DNA from: Baffinella frigidus
Taxonomy: Eukaryota; Cryptophyceae; Cryptomonadales; Baffinellaceae
Assembly (NCBI GenBank): GCA_026770585.1
Contig: MU646414.1
Coordinates: 794,865 to 807,354, forward strand
Direction: 5' to 3'
DNA length: 12,490 nucleotides
Shown: positions 7,801-10,116 of the stretch, one piece after another
Position numbering within the stretch: the stretch's first letter is position 1
How the letters are laid out: every line of letters starts with the position of its first letter
The notes under the pieces: generated by a model
What the model saw: only the letters and a program-made list of their open reading frames with translations
Databases searched by the model: none
Told to the model about the DNA's origin: nothing
Program-made: the position numbers and the translations under genes

Positions 7801-8347
7801 TCGAAACGCCGAAGACGCTCACCCCCGAGCAGGTGCCAACCCCAAAACCCGAAACCCGAAACCCGAAACCCGAAACCCGAAACCCGAAACACCAAGAACG
7901 AAACCCCTGAAACTCGATAGGTGCTTCACCTGAACCCGAAACCCGAAACACGAGACTCGACGCTCACTCCCGAGCAGGTCCGAACCCCGGAACCCAAAAC
8001 CCCAAACCCCAAACACGAAACACGAGCGAGACCCGAAACCCGAAACCCTTAACTCGAAACACGAAACTCCAAACCCCAAACTCGAAACACCGAAGACGCT
8101 CACCCCCAAGCAGGCCCGAAACCCTGAACCCTGAAACCTGAAACCTAAAACCTGAAACCTGAACCCGAAACCCGAAACCCTAAAACCCCAAACCCTTAAC
8201 TCTTAACCCTAAACCCCAAACCCCAAACCCCAAACCCAAACCCCTAAACCATAAACCCTAAACCCTAAACCCTAAACCCTGAACCCTGAACCCTGAACCC
8301 CAAACCCCAAACCGCAGGCAAAGACGATCAACGAGATGTTCGCGTAA
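1821..8347 (+). CDS. DnaJ/Hsp40 co-chaperone, 3' half, six exons
   Basis: DnaJ proteins stimulate the ATPase of Hsp70 and hand it unfolded clients. Six exons (1821-1898, 2398-2475, 3558-3869, 5935-6022, 7600-7655, 8318-8347) join in one frame to 213 residues and a TAA. Seen in order: VSLEDMYNGNEVA (start of C-terminal domain I), CRNCKGRG (canonical CxxCxGxG zinc motif, completed only by joining exons 1 and 2), a second motif CRDCGEC, VAPGFVVQQQQQ, then GAPDGTEVRF, PGQVPGDVIV, ISLKEALTGF, QLDGRDVE, GEGMPVHGVPSETG, LKIQMKVKFPKTLTPEQ and the end AKTINEMFA. Introns are GT-AG, phases 0,0,0,1,0. The J domain, its HPD motif and the Gly/Phe region are absent, so the 5' half lies upstream or is lost. 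No ER retention or prenylation motif is visible at the C-terminus. Introns hold telomere-like arrays and copies of the exon borders. An expressed gene is likely but not proven. Confidence 0.85.
1949..1970 (+). pseudogene. Second copy of the exon 1 end and its donor site
   Basis: TGCCGCACCTGTAAG followed by gtgagg repeats the end of exon 1 (TGCCGTAACTGCAAG and gtgacg) with three substitutions in 15 exon bases. It would still read CRTCK, keeping both cysteines, and its donor is closer to the usual GTRAG consensus than the real one. A stop codon at 1944-1946 in the exon 1 frame prevents simple read-through from exon 1. Confidence 0.7.
1979..2140 (+). repeat. CCCTAAA array and decayed heptamers in intron 1
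   Basis: About 11-12 units of CCCTAAA (variants TCCTAAA and CCCGAAA) run to about 2063. They are followed by a decayed zone with CCCTACA, CCCTAAA, CTCCAAA and three CCAGAAA units. The array begins 14 bases after the duplicated donor at 1965. It is telomere-like but interstitial. Confidence 0.9.
2157..2207 (+). pseudogene. Partial copy of DnaJ exon 2 (copy 1)
   Basis: After CTCAG, the sequence GGGAGGGGTCAATGG and GAGCATTGCCGCGAC matches exon 2. The TGCGGAGAATGC segment with the second CxxC half is deleted, and the match ends at GAGATCAG, before the MVQQQ codons and donor. It cannot replace exon 2 in frame with its zinc motif. Confidence 0.75.
2283..2336 (+). pseudogene. Partial copy of DnaJ exon 2 (copy 2)
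   Basis: GGGAGGGGTCAATGCAAGCA and GAGCATTTCCGCGACTGCGG match exon 2 with substitutions, including TGC to TTC, which removes the first cysteine of the CRDC motif. The run of C before GAGATC is missing and the copy stops at GAGATCAG, like copy 1. Copies 1 and 2 share this endpoint, so one probably derives from the other. Confidence 0.75.
2398..2475 (+). CDS. DnaJ exon 2 (26 codons, zinc motif)
   Basis: The acceptor is GCGGCAG, 23 bases after a short CCCTAAA/CCCTGAA run; the donor is CAG before gtctgc. In phase 0 the exon reads GRGQWKLEHCRDCGEC then PPEIKMVQQQ. GRG completes the CRNCKGRG motif begun by exon 1. CRDCGEC corresponds to the second zinc motif, although the usual Gly-x-Gly is replaced by GEC. 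Two shortened copies precede it in intron 1. Confidence 0.82.
2520..2640 (+). repeat. Loose C-rich heptamer-like sequence in intron 2
   Basis: Imperfect CCCTATA, CCGTAAA, CACTAAA and CCCCAAA units with about 7-base spacing suggest an old, decayed telomere-like array. The phrase GACC, CCTGTACCGTAGATTGCCCGGCA recurs in similar form at about 3086-3116, so part of this zone is duplicated around the MITE at 2837. No gene is seen. Confidence 0.5.
2659..2806. mobile_element. 140-bp MITE, TCATCTCC ends, 4-bp duplication ACAG
   Basis: Element 2663-2802 has inverted ends TCATCTCCACAAAAGTATTA and TCATCTCCATAC-AAGTATTA. It is flanked by ACAG at 2659-2662 and 2803-2806, which is not a palindrome and so is a convincing target duplication. 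The inner motifs GAAATTTACTACAC and GTGTGGTAATTTTCGTTG place it in the same subgroup as the elements at 1608 and 4055. Confidence 0.9.
2833..3006. mobile_element. 166-bp MITE, 4-bp duplication ACGT (copy 2)
   Basis: Element 2837-3002 is the sister of 1366-1531: same length and near-identical arms. It is flanked by ACGT at 2833-2836 and 3003-3006. Ends are TCATAGGCTAACGG and TGATAGGGTAACGG. The central loop is the reverse complement of that in copy 1 with one substitution, so either the copies are inserted in opposite orientation or the loop was flipped. Confidence 0.92.
3029..3052 (+). pseudogene. Copy of the DnaJ exon 3 start (copy 1)
   Basis: After GATGTTGCAG, eight codons read VAPGFVVQ as in exon 3. 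Three third-position changes (GCT/GCG, CCA/CCG, TTT/TTC) leave the peptide identical. The match stops at CAG and is followed by CCTAAACCC heptamers, so there is no continuation into the domain. It lies 23 bp after the ACGT duplication of the MITE at 2837. Confidence 0.75.
3133..3264 (+). repeat. Three tandem copies of the exon 3 splice-acceptor region
   Basis: The sequence GTCAACTTTCGGCAG that immediately precedes exon 3 (3543-3557, there as GTCGACTTTCGGCAG) also ends at 3162 and at 3264, and as GTCAACTTTCGGTAG at 3238. Each is preceded by (T/A)GTAAGTCAACTG or a close variant. Thus candidate 3' splice sites are repeated three times before the real one; only the copy ending at 3264 is followed by exon-like sequence. 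Confidence 0.8.
3265..3324 (+). pseudogene. Copy of the DnaJ exon 3 start (copy 2)
   Basis: Sixty bases match exon 3 from GTTGCGCCG through CGCTGCAAG almost perfectly; the only difference is ATG in place of GTA after the CAG run (Val to Met). The peptide VAPGFVVQQQQQ then MASEHRCK is kept, but the match ends there and continues into intron-like sequence with a stop shortly after. It has the same acceptor as the real exon and could be used by mistake or as an alternative truncated exon. Confidence 0.8.
3558..3869 (+). CDS. DnaJ exon 3 (104 codons, main client-binding part)
   Basis: The acceptor is CTTTCGGCAG; the exon starts GTTGCGCCG in phase 0. It encodes VAPGFVVQQQQQ, a single-cysteine remnant SEHRCKNEPKEL, then EKGAPDGTEVRFKG, PGQVPGDVIVSLKQ, a FKRKGKDLHM strand, DISLKEALTGF and QLDGRDVE. 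These are standard landmarks of DnaJ C-terminal domains I and II. I place the donor at GAG before gttgcg because it joins exon 4 in phase 0 and matches the family spacing; the open frame itself continues to a stop at 3930-3932, but that tail runs into a foldback starting at 3905. Third and fourth zinc motifs seen in type I DnaJ are missing here. Confidence 0.88.
3905..4006. mobile_element. 102-bp foldback just inside intron 3
   Basis: Arms 3905-3932 and 3979-4006 (28 bp each) are inverted repeats beginning TCTGGGGATGCAACCC and TCTGGGGATACAATCCC. It starts about 36 bp after the exon 3 donor and supplies the stop codon seen when the exon frame is read on. No target duplication is evident. TGTATCCCCAGA recurs at 4040-4051. 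Confidence 0.7.
4051..4197. mobile_element. 139-bp MITE, 4-bp duplication GATC
   Basis: Element 4055-4193 has ends TCGTGCGCAAACACTTATAA and TCATACGCAAACACTTATAA. It is flanked by GATC at 4051-4054 and 4194-4197. Inside are GAAATTTACTACAC and GTGTAGTAATTTT as in the elements at 1608 and 2663. Confidence 0.88.
4198..4518. other. Intron 3 sequence without a recognised element
   Basis: No exon or intact repeat is seen. Notable points are a run of 13 C at 4358-4370, a run of G at about 4423-4431, the hairpin-forming GACGGC-AAAAGT-GGCCGTC near 4393, and ACTGTAAAGCACCT at about 4436, which resembles ACTGTAAAGCAACT inside exon 3 and recurs at 5165. The last may be a scrap of duplicated exon 3. Confidence 0.4.
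4503..4613. repeat. Dispersed hairpin-bearing repeat (copy 1)
   Basis: This segment, from GCGGGCCACGAAGGGATTCTT through CCCTACGGATTGCCTACCGTAGGGTC, is related to 10191-10299. It contains a perfect 12-bp stem with a 5-base loop (GATTCTTGGTGG / CCACCAAGAATC, 4519-4547) that the other copy lacks. The function is unknown. Confidence 0.55.
4655..4805. repeat. Short direct and inverted repeats around CACATACTC
   Basis: CTCCACACATACTC occurs at about 4673 and 4757, with related ACACATACTCACC before and inverted forms (GGAAGTATGTCTGAAGGGTGG, GGGTATGTGTTCGGGTAGG) after. The arrangement looks like two nested, decayed foldbacks. No coding signal is seen. Confidence 0.45.
4852..5100. mobile_element. 249-bp foldback with TAAGGGTGG ends, TA-bounded
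   Basis: The left side carries TAAGGGTGGACGACC and two AATTCCGGCGTC motifs; the right side carries the complement twice, as a perfect 41-bp direct duplication (5026-5066 and 5067-5107). Ends are TA-AGGGTGG and CCACCCT-TA. The end block is therefore doubled on the right. Confidence 0.65.
5125..5158 (+). pseudogene. Decayed copy of DnaJ exon 4 start (copy 1)
   Basis: After CCCGTCAG, ATCCGGGAGGCAGGCGTGA and CCCTACTCGACGATC match exon 4 with a 6-base deletion (CGGGGC of the exon is missing) and substitutions. The copy ends after GATC. It is the first of at least five exon 4 copies in introns 3 and 4. Confidence 0.7.
5290..5451 (+). pseudogene. Decayed, interrupted copy of DnaJ exon 4 (copy 2)
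   Basis: ATCCGGGAGACAGGCGTGAC with GGGGCCCT (5290-5317) matches the exon start. About 80 bp of other sequence follows, with AACCAGTTTCGAA repeated twice. ACGATGACCAAAAAGGGGGA (5398-5417) and ATGCCTGTCCAC (5425-5436) then resume the exon. The sequence following is AACGTACTCAAGACC, unlike the GGAGTACCCTCC of the real exon but like copy 3. Confidence 0.7.
5551..5620. repeat. Two tandem perfect hairpins (TTTTTCAAAGTTAA)
   Basis: TTTTTCAAAGTTAA, a GTTG loop and the complement form a hairpin at 5551-5582, repeated at 5587-5620. A single diverged counterpart is at 5854-5884 in the next unit. Here the hairpin itself has been duplicated within the larger duplication. Confidence 0.85.
5671..5739 (+). 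pseudogene. Near-intact copy of DnaJ exon 4 (copy 3) with another end
   Basis: After the same acceptor CGCGTCTCTCAG, 69 bases match exon 4 and read IQETGVTGPYSTITKKGEG then MPVH, with one silent change (GGGCCC to GGCCCC region). It then diverges: GACGTACTCAAG replaces the GVPSET codons and the phase-1 donor. A possible donor GAC before gtactc would leave phase 0 and not fit exon 5. If spliced in, the frame runs to a stop at 5848-5850 and truncates the protein. It is either a dead duplicate or a regulatory poison exon. Confidence 0.7.
5935..6022 (+). CDS. DnaJ exon 4 (29 codons plus 1 base)
   Basis: The acceptor CGCGTCTCTCAG is preceded at 25-35 bases by TGACTAACC, an excellent branch-point match. 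The exon reads IQETGVTGPYSTI, TKKGEGMPVH and GVPSET, then a single G before gtgaga (phase 1). GEGMP is the DnaJ landmark near the end of C-terminal domain II. It is the only one of five copies with both an intact acceptor and an intact donor that join its neighbours in frame: G plus GT of exon 5 makes the Gly before NLKIQMKV. Confidence 0.85.
6058..6210 (+). repeat. CCGGAAC/CCCGAAA heptamers and a repeated donor in intron 4
   Basis: Units of CCCGGAA, CCGGAAC and CCCTGAA with 7-base spacing follow the exon 4 donor. A copy of the donor (CCTCCGCAACCG before gtgagagagg, at 6155/6156) is embedded, followed by a short stretch of the opposite-strand form (TTAGGGTTCAGG, GGGTTCGGGGG). Confidence 0.75.
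6211..6289 (+). pseudogene. Copy of DnaJ exon 4 lacking its start (copy 5)
   Basis: These 79 bases are identical to the last 79 bases of exon 4 (5944-6022), including the donor G before gtga. The first 9 exon bases and the acceptor are missing; TTCGGG precedes it instead. The identity indicates a recent duplication or gene conversion. Without an acceptor it should not be spliced in. Confidence 0.82.
6290..6530 (+). repeat. Heptamers with three further copies of the exon 4 donor
   Basis: CTCCGAAACCG before gtgccc (6351/6352), CTCCGAAACCG before gtgagagagcg (6413/6414) and CTCCAAATCCG before gtgagagagg (6525/6526) repeat the exon 4 end. They are separated by CCAGAAA, CCCGAAA, CACTAAA, CCCTGAA and GAAAGCC-type units. 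With those at 6022, 6155 and 6289, six copies of one donor site are present in about 500 bp. Confidence 0.82.
6536..6587. repeat. Perfect 21-bp hairpin with telomere-like arms
   Basis: Arms 6536-6556 and 6567-6587 are exact inverted repeats of TTATCCCCACACCCAAACCC plus T, with a 10-base spacer. The arms look like modified C-rich heptamers. It may be a short foldback of the array. Confidence 0.8.
6640..6720. mobile_element. Fragment of the GTGTAGTAATTTTCGTTG MITE family
   Basis: TTGTGTAGTAATTTTCGTTG at 6681-6700 matches the right inner part of the elements at 1608, 2663 and 4055. No matching left half or target duplication is visible, so it is a solo fragment. Confidence 0.55.
6899..6992. mobile_element. 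Foldback with TATCCCTTAAGTGGCCA ends (copy 1)
   Basis: Ends ATCCCTTAAGTGGCCAGTAG and TGGCCACTTAAGGGAT are inverted. Inside is a second palindrome (GGCGGTCAAATTTGACCGCC, 6957-6976). The right end is partly duplicated (CCACTTAAGGGATGCA twice to 7010). Relatives are at 7356-7460 and 8877-8988. Confidence 0.75.
7060..7155. repeat. Short direct repeats CATGTTATTAACCCTGAACC
   Basis: CATGTTATTATTAACCCTGAACC at 7060-7082 and CATGTTATTAACCCTGAACC at 7122-7140 bracket CCGGAAC-type heptamers. A third partial copy CATGTTGTTAATTAACCC follows. It is a local duplication within intron 4. Confidence 0.65.
7157..7176. repeat. Perfect 20-bp palindrome
   Basis: CGTGTACAGTACTGTACACG equals its own reverse complement with no spacer. 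It lies in intron 4. It could be a cruciform or protein-binding site, or the core of a lost foldback. Confidence 0.7.
7267..7340. repeat. 37-bp tandem direct repeat, two units
   Basis: Units 7267-7303 and 7304-7340 (GGGCCCTACAGT, GGCCCATCCCTAGGACCCCT, GTCT) differ at one position (GTGGG/GTAGG). Each unit contains the palindromic pieces GGGCCC, CCTAGG and CCTACAGTAGG seen in the TA-bounded foldbacks nearby. Confidence 0.85.
7356..7460. mobile_element. Foldback with TATC-ACTTGAGTGGCCAG ends (copy 3 of family)
   Basis: Left end TATCACTTGAGTGGCCAGTA and right end GCCACTTAAGGGGTA are diverged inverted repeats bounded by TA. The middle shares CGCCCTACCGTAGGGCCCTA and GGGGGTCAATTTTGACCCCC with the copy at 8877. 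Confidence 0.75.
7497..7589 (+). repeat. CCCTAAA array abutting the exon 5 splice acceptor
   Basis: About nine to ten CCCTAAA units (with CCCCAAA) run to 10 bases before the AG of intron 4 (TCGCGAGCAG). CTAAAC in each unit resembles a branch-point sequence and the C-rich strand would serve as a pyrimidine-rich tract. Confidence 0.88.
7600..7655 (+). CDS. DnaJ exon 5 (56 nt)
   Basis: It begins GT after CGCGAGCAG; with the last G of exon 4 this makes Gly. It then reads NLKIQMKVKFPKTLTPEQ and ends GAGCAG before gtgcca (phase 0). KFP-LTPEQ is the conserved end of DnaJ C-terminal domain II. Its last 18-24 bases and donor are repeated three times in the following intron. Confidence 0.88.
7809..7834 (+). 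pseudogene. Copy of the exon 5 end with donor (copy 1)
   Basis: CCGAAGACGCTCACCCCCGA, GCAG and the following gtgccaaccccaaaacccgaaa are identical to 7632 onward. It carries PKTLTPEQ and a complete donor, but no acceptor or upstream exon sequence. It is part of a tandem unit of about 177 bp with intron sequence. Confidence 0.85.
7960..7979 (+). pseudogene. Copy of the exon 5 end with donor (copy 2)
   Basis: ACGCTCACTCCCGAGCAG before gtccga; the first six bases of the repeat are replaced by ACTCG. The coding sense TLTPEQ is kept with one silent change. Confidence 0.8.
8090..8115 (+). pseudogene. Copy of the exon 5 end with dead donor (copy 3)
   Basis: CCGAAGACGCTCACCCCCAA followed by GCAG differs by GAG to AAG, and the donor gt has become gc (gcccga). 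Of the copies this is the one furthest from the exon and the most decayed at the splice site. Confidence 0.82.
8318..8347 (+). CDS. DnaJ last exon (AKTINEMFA, stop)
   Basis: The acceptor AACCGCAG ends a CCCTGAA/CCCCAAA array. In phase 0 the exon reads AKTINEMFA and TAA at 8345-8347. LTPEQ followed by a short amphipathic K-INEMF helix is a usual end for the family. There is no KDEL-like or CaaX ending. Confidence 0.82.
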   Translation, partial: AKTINEMFA

Positions 8348-8516
8348 GCCCTCGAGACTCACAACCTGTGGTAGAGCCATAACCTGTCCTCTCTCGACCC
8401 TGCCCAAAACAGAGGCAAAACAGAGGGAGGGCATGGTGGCCATGTTGGTAATCAATAAAGGTCTCCCTCCGCGTGCCTGGGGGAATCAATCAAGGTCTCT
8501 CTGGGAAGGTCTCCCT
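8348..8516 (+). promoter_or_regulatory. Presumed 3' UTR with an AATAAA signal
   Basis: AATAAA at 8454-8459 lies about 107 bases after the stop, a plausible poly(A) signal if this organism uses the canonical one. The surrounding sequence has imperfect repeats of AAAGGTCTCCCTC (8457, 8507, also 8991) and GGTGGCCATGTTGG (8435 and 9009). No other gene is seen. Confidence 0.4.
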
Positions 8517-8765
8517 CTGCGGGTGTCAAGAGAGATGGATAATTTATTGCCAAACCCTACACCCTACACCCTACACCCTACACCCTACACCCTACACCCT
8601 ACACCCTACACCCTGCACCCTACACCCTACACCCTACACCCTACACTCTACAACCAGCGTCAGCGCCGCACATGCTACGCATTGTACTACATACTGTACC
8701 CAGTGTCGGCCGCTCTGGCAAGCTTTTTTCGGATCGATTCTATCTCCACCTCCTGCGGGTGTCAA
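8517..8765. mobile_element. SINE-like repeat copy carrying a CCCTACA array
   Basis: Perfect 13-bp direct repeats CTGCGGGTGTCAA at 8517-8529 and 8753-8765 flank a 223-bp insert. The insert starts GAGAGATGGATAATTTATTG, contains about 14 CCCTACA units, then continues CAACCAGCGTCAGCGCCGCA and ends CTCCACCTC. A second copy at 9968-10106 lacks the array. The flanking repeats suggest insertion by a retrotransposition-like event; no clear RNA polymerase III boxes are visible. Confidence 0.7.
8555..8653 (+). repeat. CCCTACA heptamer array (about 14 units)
   Basis: Nearly perfect CCCTACA units (one CCCTGCA, one CTCTACA at the end) form a variant of the telomere-like heptamer. They lie inside the SINE-like copy, exactly where the other copy at 9990 has only a few bases (GAACAACCAG). 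Confidence 0.9.
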
Positions 8766-8876
8766 TACAGAGGCACCCCGAATCCAAGAACAAGATTCAT
8801 CCCTTCATGTAGGACCACCCTTGGATCCTAGGCACAGGTCTGTGTAGGGTGCGGGTTATTCAATTCAAGGTACCCC

Positions 8877-8988
8877 TATCCCTTAAGTGGCCAGTAGGCT
8901 CATACGCCCTACATGTACCGTAGGGCCCTAGGGACCTGCCTAGGACCTCTTGGGGGTCAATTTTGACCCCCTGGCCACTTAAGGGATA
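8877..8988. mobile_element. Foldback with TATCCCTTAAGTGGCCAG ends (copy 2, best preserved)
   Basis: The ends TATCCCTTAAGTGGCCAG and CTGGCCACTTAAGGGATA are perfect 18-bp inverted repeats with TA at each border. Inside are CCGTAGGGCCCTAGGG and the hairpin GGGGGTCAATTTTGACCCCC. The element interrupts sequence related to the AAAGGTCTCCCTC repeats. Confidence 0.82.
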
Positions 8989-9084
8989 CAAAGGTCTCCC
9001 TCGTGCGTGGTGGCCATGTTGGGTATCAAGGACGCCGAAAACTCCCCGTAAAATGGAGCAGGTCCCTATCAATGTAGGTCCTTT

Positions 9085-9144
9085 AGGTTTTAATTTCTCC
9101 CAACATACGCCAACGACACGCCGTTCCGTAGAAGGGATCTGCAG
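9085..9144 (-). repeat. Dispersed repeat, minus-strand copy (LQI-ST-RVVG-CWE-LKP)
   Basis: The minus strand is about 85% identical over 60 bases to 10654-10713 on the plus strand. Both translate to related peptides (LQIPSTERRVVGVCWEKLKP and LQILSTDGRVVGLCWEHLKP). The central TATGTTGGGAG recurs at 9444-9454 and, inverted, at 10434-10444. It could be a relic of a coding repeat or simply a dispersed repeat. Confidence 0.5.
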
Positions 9145-9157
9145 GGAAAGCATGTTT

Positions 9158-9519
9158 GCTTTCGGATCGCGTTTCGCTCTCCAGTGCAGAGGCTCGTGAA
9201 GAGGGGATAAAGGGTGGCTCTGTTGGGGTGTTTGAGGCTACCCATAGGGCGCGCGCTCGCCCACGCCCCTATCAACGTAACGGAGTTCCCCGTCCGCTGC
9301 CCTTCCTGCGCAGCTGCGCTCCGCACGCCCTTTCAATCAATGAGAGATGATGTGCGCGCGAGCCGCGATCCTCTGAAAGGGGGGGCTTGATGTGATCCGA
9401 AAGGAAGCATGGCCTTTCTACACTACAAGTTCCGGTGTCCGCCTATGTTGGGAGCCCGAAGAACCTCACGGACCTAAAGGAGCCGAGAGAGCTTCATGCA
9501 TGCACACATGGCCGCCATG
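9158..9519. other. Unassigned stretch
   Basis: No gene or complete element is recognised. It contains a 12-bp palindrome GCGCAGCTGCGC at 9308-9319, a TATGTTGGGAG motif at 9444 and a run of G after CTGAAA at about 9374, the same context as at about 4417. Confidence 0.35.
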
Positions 9520-9641
9520 TACAGGGGTACCTCGCTCATAAGAAACCGACCCCCCCTAGGACCCTACAGTAGGCTTATGCCTAGGGTCCTAGGATGGTCC
9601 TAGGGGGAGAGGCGGTTTGTTATGAGCGAGGTACCCCTGTA
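9520..9641. mobile_element. Foldback with TACAGGGGTACCTCGCTCAT ends (copy 1)
   Basis: TA, then CAGGGGTACCTCGCTCATAA and GAAACC on the left, mirrored on the right, with TA at the end. The middle holds CCTACAGTAGG, CCTAGG and GGTCCTAGG pieces. A 16-base flank CATGGCCGCCATGTAC is repeated before this and the next element, so the two are a tandem duplication of element plus flank. Confidence 0.85.
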
Positions 9642-9661
9642 ATACAAACATGGCCGCCATG

Positions 9662-9784
9662 TACAGGGGTACCTCGCTCACAAGCAAACGCCCACCCCCT
9701 AGGACAACCATAGGGCCCTAGACGCAGGGCTACTGTAGGGTCCTAGGGGGGGGGGCGTTTTTTTATGAGCGAGGTACCTCTGTA
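9662..9784. mobile_element. Foldback with TACAGGGGTACCTCGCTCA ends (copy 2)
   Basis: Same ends as copy 1, with slightly diverged arms (CAAGCAAACGCCCACC / GGGGGGCGTTTTTTTATG) and a right end TACCTCTGTA. It follows copy 1 after 20 bases. Confidence 0.85.
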
Positions 9785-9827
9785 CTTTTTTCGAATAACC
9801 TTTCATAGGGACCCTGTCGATGGTGCT

Positions 9828-9957
9828 TACAGGGGTACCTCGCTCACGAGAAACCGCCTTCTCCACTAGGGCCCTTCAGTAGGCCTATCTATGCCTGGGG
9901 CCCCATGGTGGTCCTAGGGGGGGGGGGGCGGTTTCTTATGAGCGAGGTACCCCTGTA
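9828..9957. mobile_element. Foldback with TACAGGGGTACCTCGCTCA ends (copy 3)
   Basis: TA-bounded element with arms ACGAGAAACCGCC and GGCGGTTTCTTATG. The centre has CAGTAGGCCTATC and CCTGGGGCCCCATGG. Its right end is joined directly to the direct repeat that flanks the SINE-like copy at 9968. Confidence 0.85.
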
Positions 9958-10116
9958 GCAGGGGACCAGAGAGATTGATAATTTATTGCCGAACAACCAG
10001 CGTCAGCGCCGCACATGCTCCGCATTGTGCCACTTACTGTACCCCGTGTCGGCCGCTCATTCGAGCATTTTCCGGATGGATTCTAACTCCACCTCCTACC
10101 CCTTAAGCAGGGGACC
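9958..10116. mobile_element. SINE-like repeat copy without array
   Basis: The 10-bp direct repeats GCAGGGGACC at 9958-9967 and 10107-10116 flank a 139-bp insert that matches the element at 8530-8752 apart from the array (AGAGAGATTGATAATTTATT, CAACCAGCGTCAGCGCCGCA, GTGTCGGCCGCTC, TTCTAACTCCACCTC). Two copies with different flanking duplications support independent insertion. Confidence 0.68.

Larger units (their letters stand above)
7660..8310 (+). repeat. CCCGAAA, CCCCAAA, CCCTGAA and CCCTAAA arrays filling intron 5
   Basis: Nearly the whole intron is made of seven-base units, in blocks: mixed CCCGAAA near 7680-7800, a pure CCCGAAA block at about 7848-7890, CCCGAAA/CACGAAA to 8060, CCCCAAA and CCCTAAA at about 8170-8280, CCCTGAA at about 8276-8300 and CCCCAAA up to the acceptor. 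Minus-strand translation gives a misleading FRVSGFG repeat. Confidence 0.9.

Noticed and set aside
7577-8109. Minus-strand frames rich in FRVSGFG, resembling a DnaJ Gly/Phe linker
   Set aside because: They are translations of CCCGAAA-type heptamers on the wrong strand of the DnaJ gene; the seven-residue period comes from the array. The resemblance to a G/F region is accidental.
6260-8350. CRISPR-like spaced repeats
   Set aside because: The repeats are seven-base units and exon-border copies with related, not unique, spacers; the DNA is eukaryotic.
8555-8653. CCCTACA array as a true telomere or contig end
   Set aside because: It is internal, flanked by unique sequence and both halves of a repeat whose other copy lacks it.
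8433-8847. Two plus-strand frames of about 124-132 codons
   Set aside because: Their middle is a translated CCCTACA array (repeating LHPTPYT) and the rest is the SINE-like repeat; no start context or homology.
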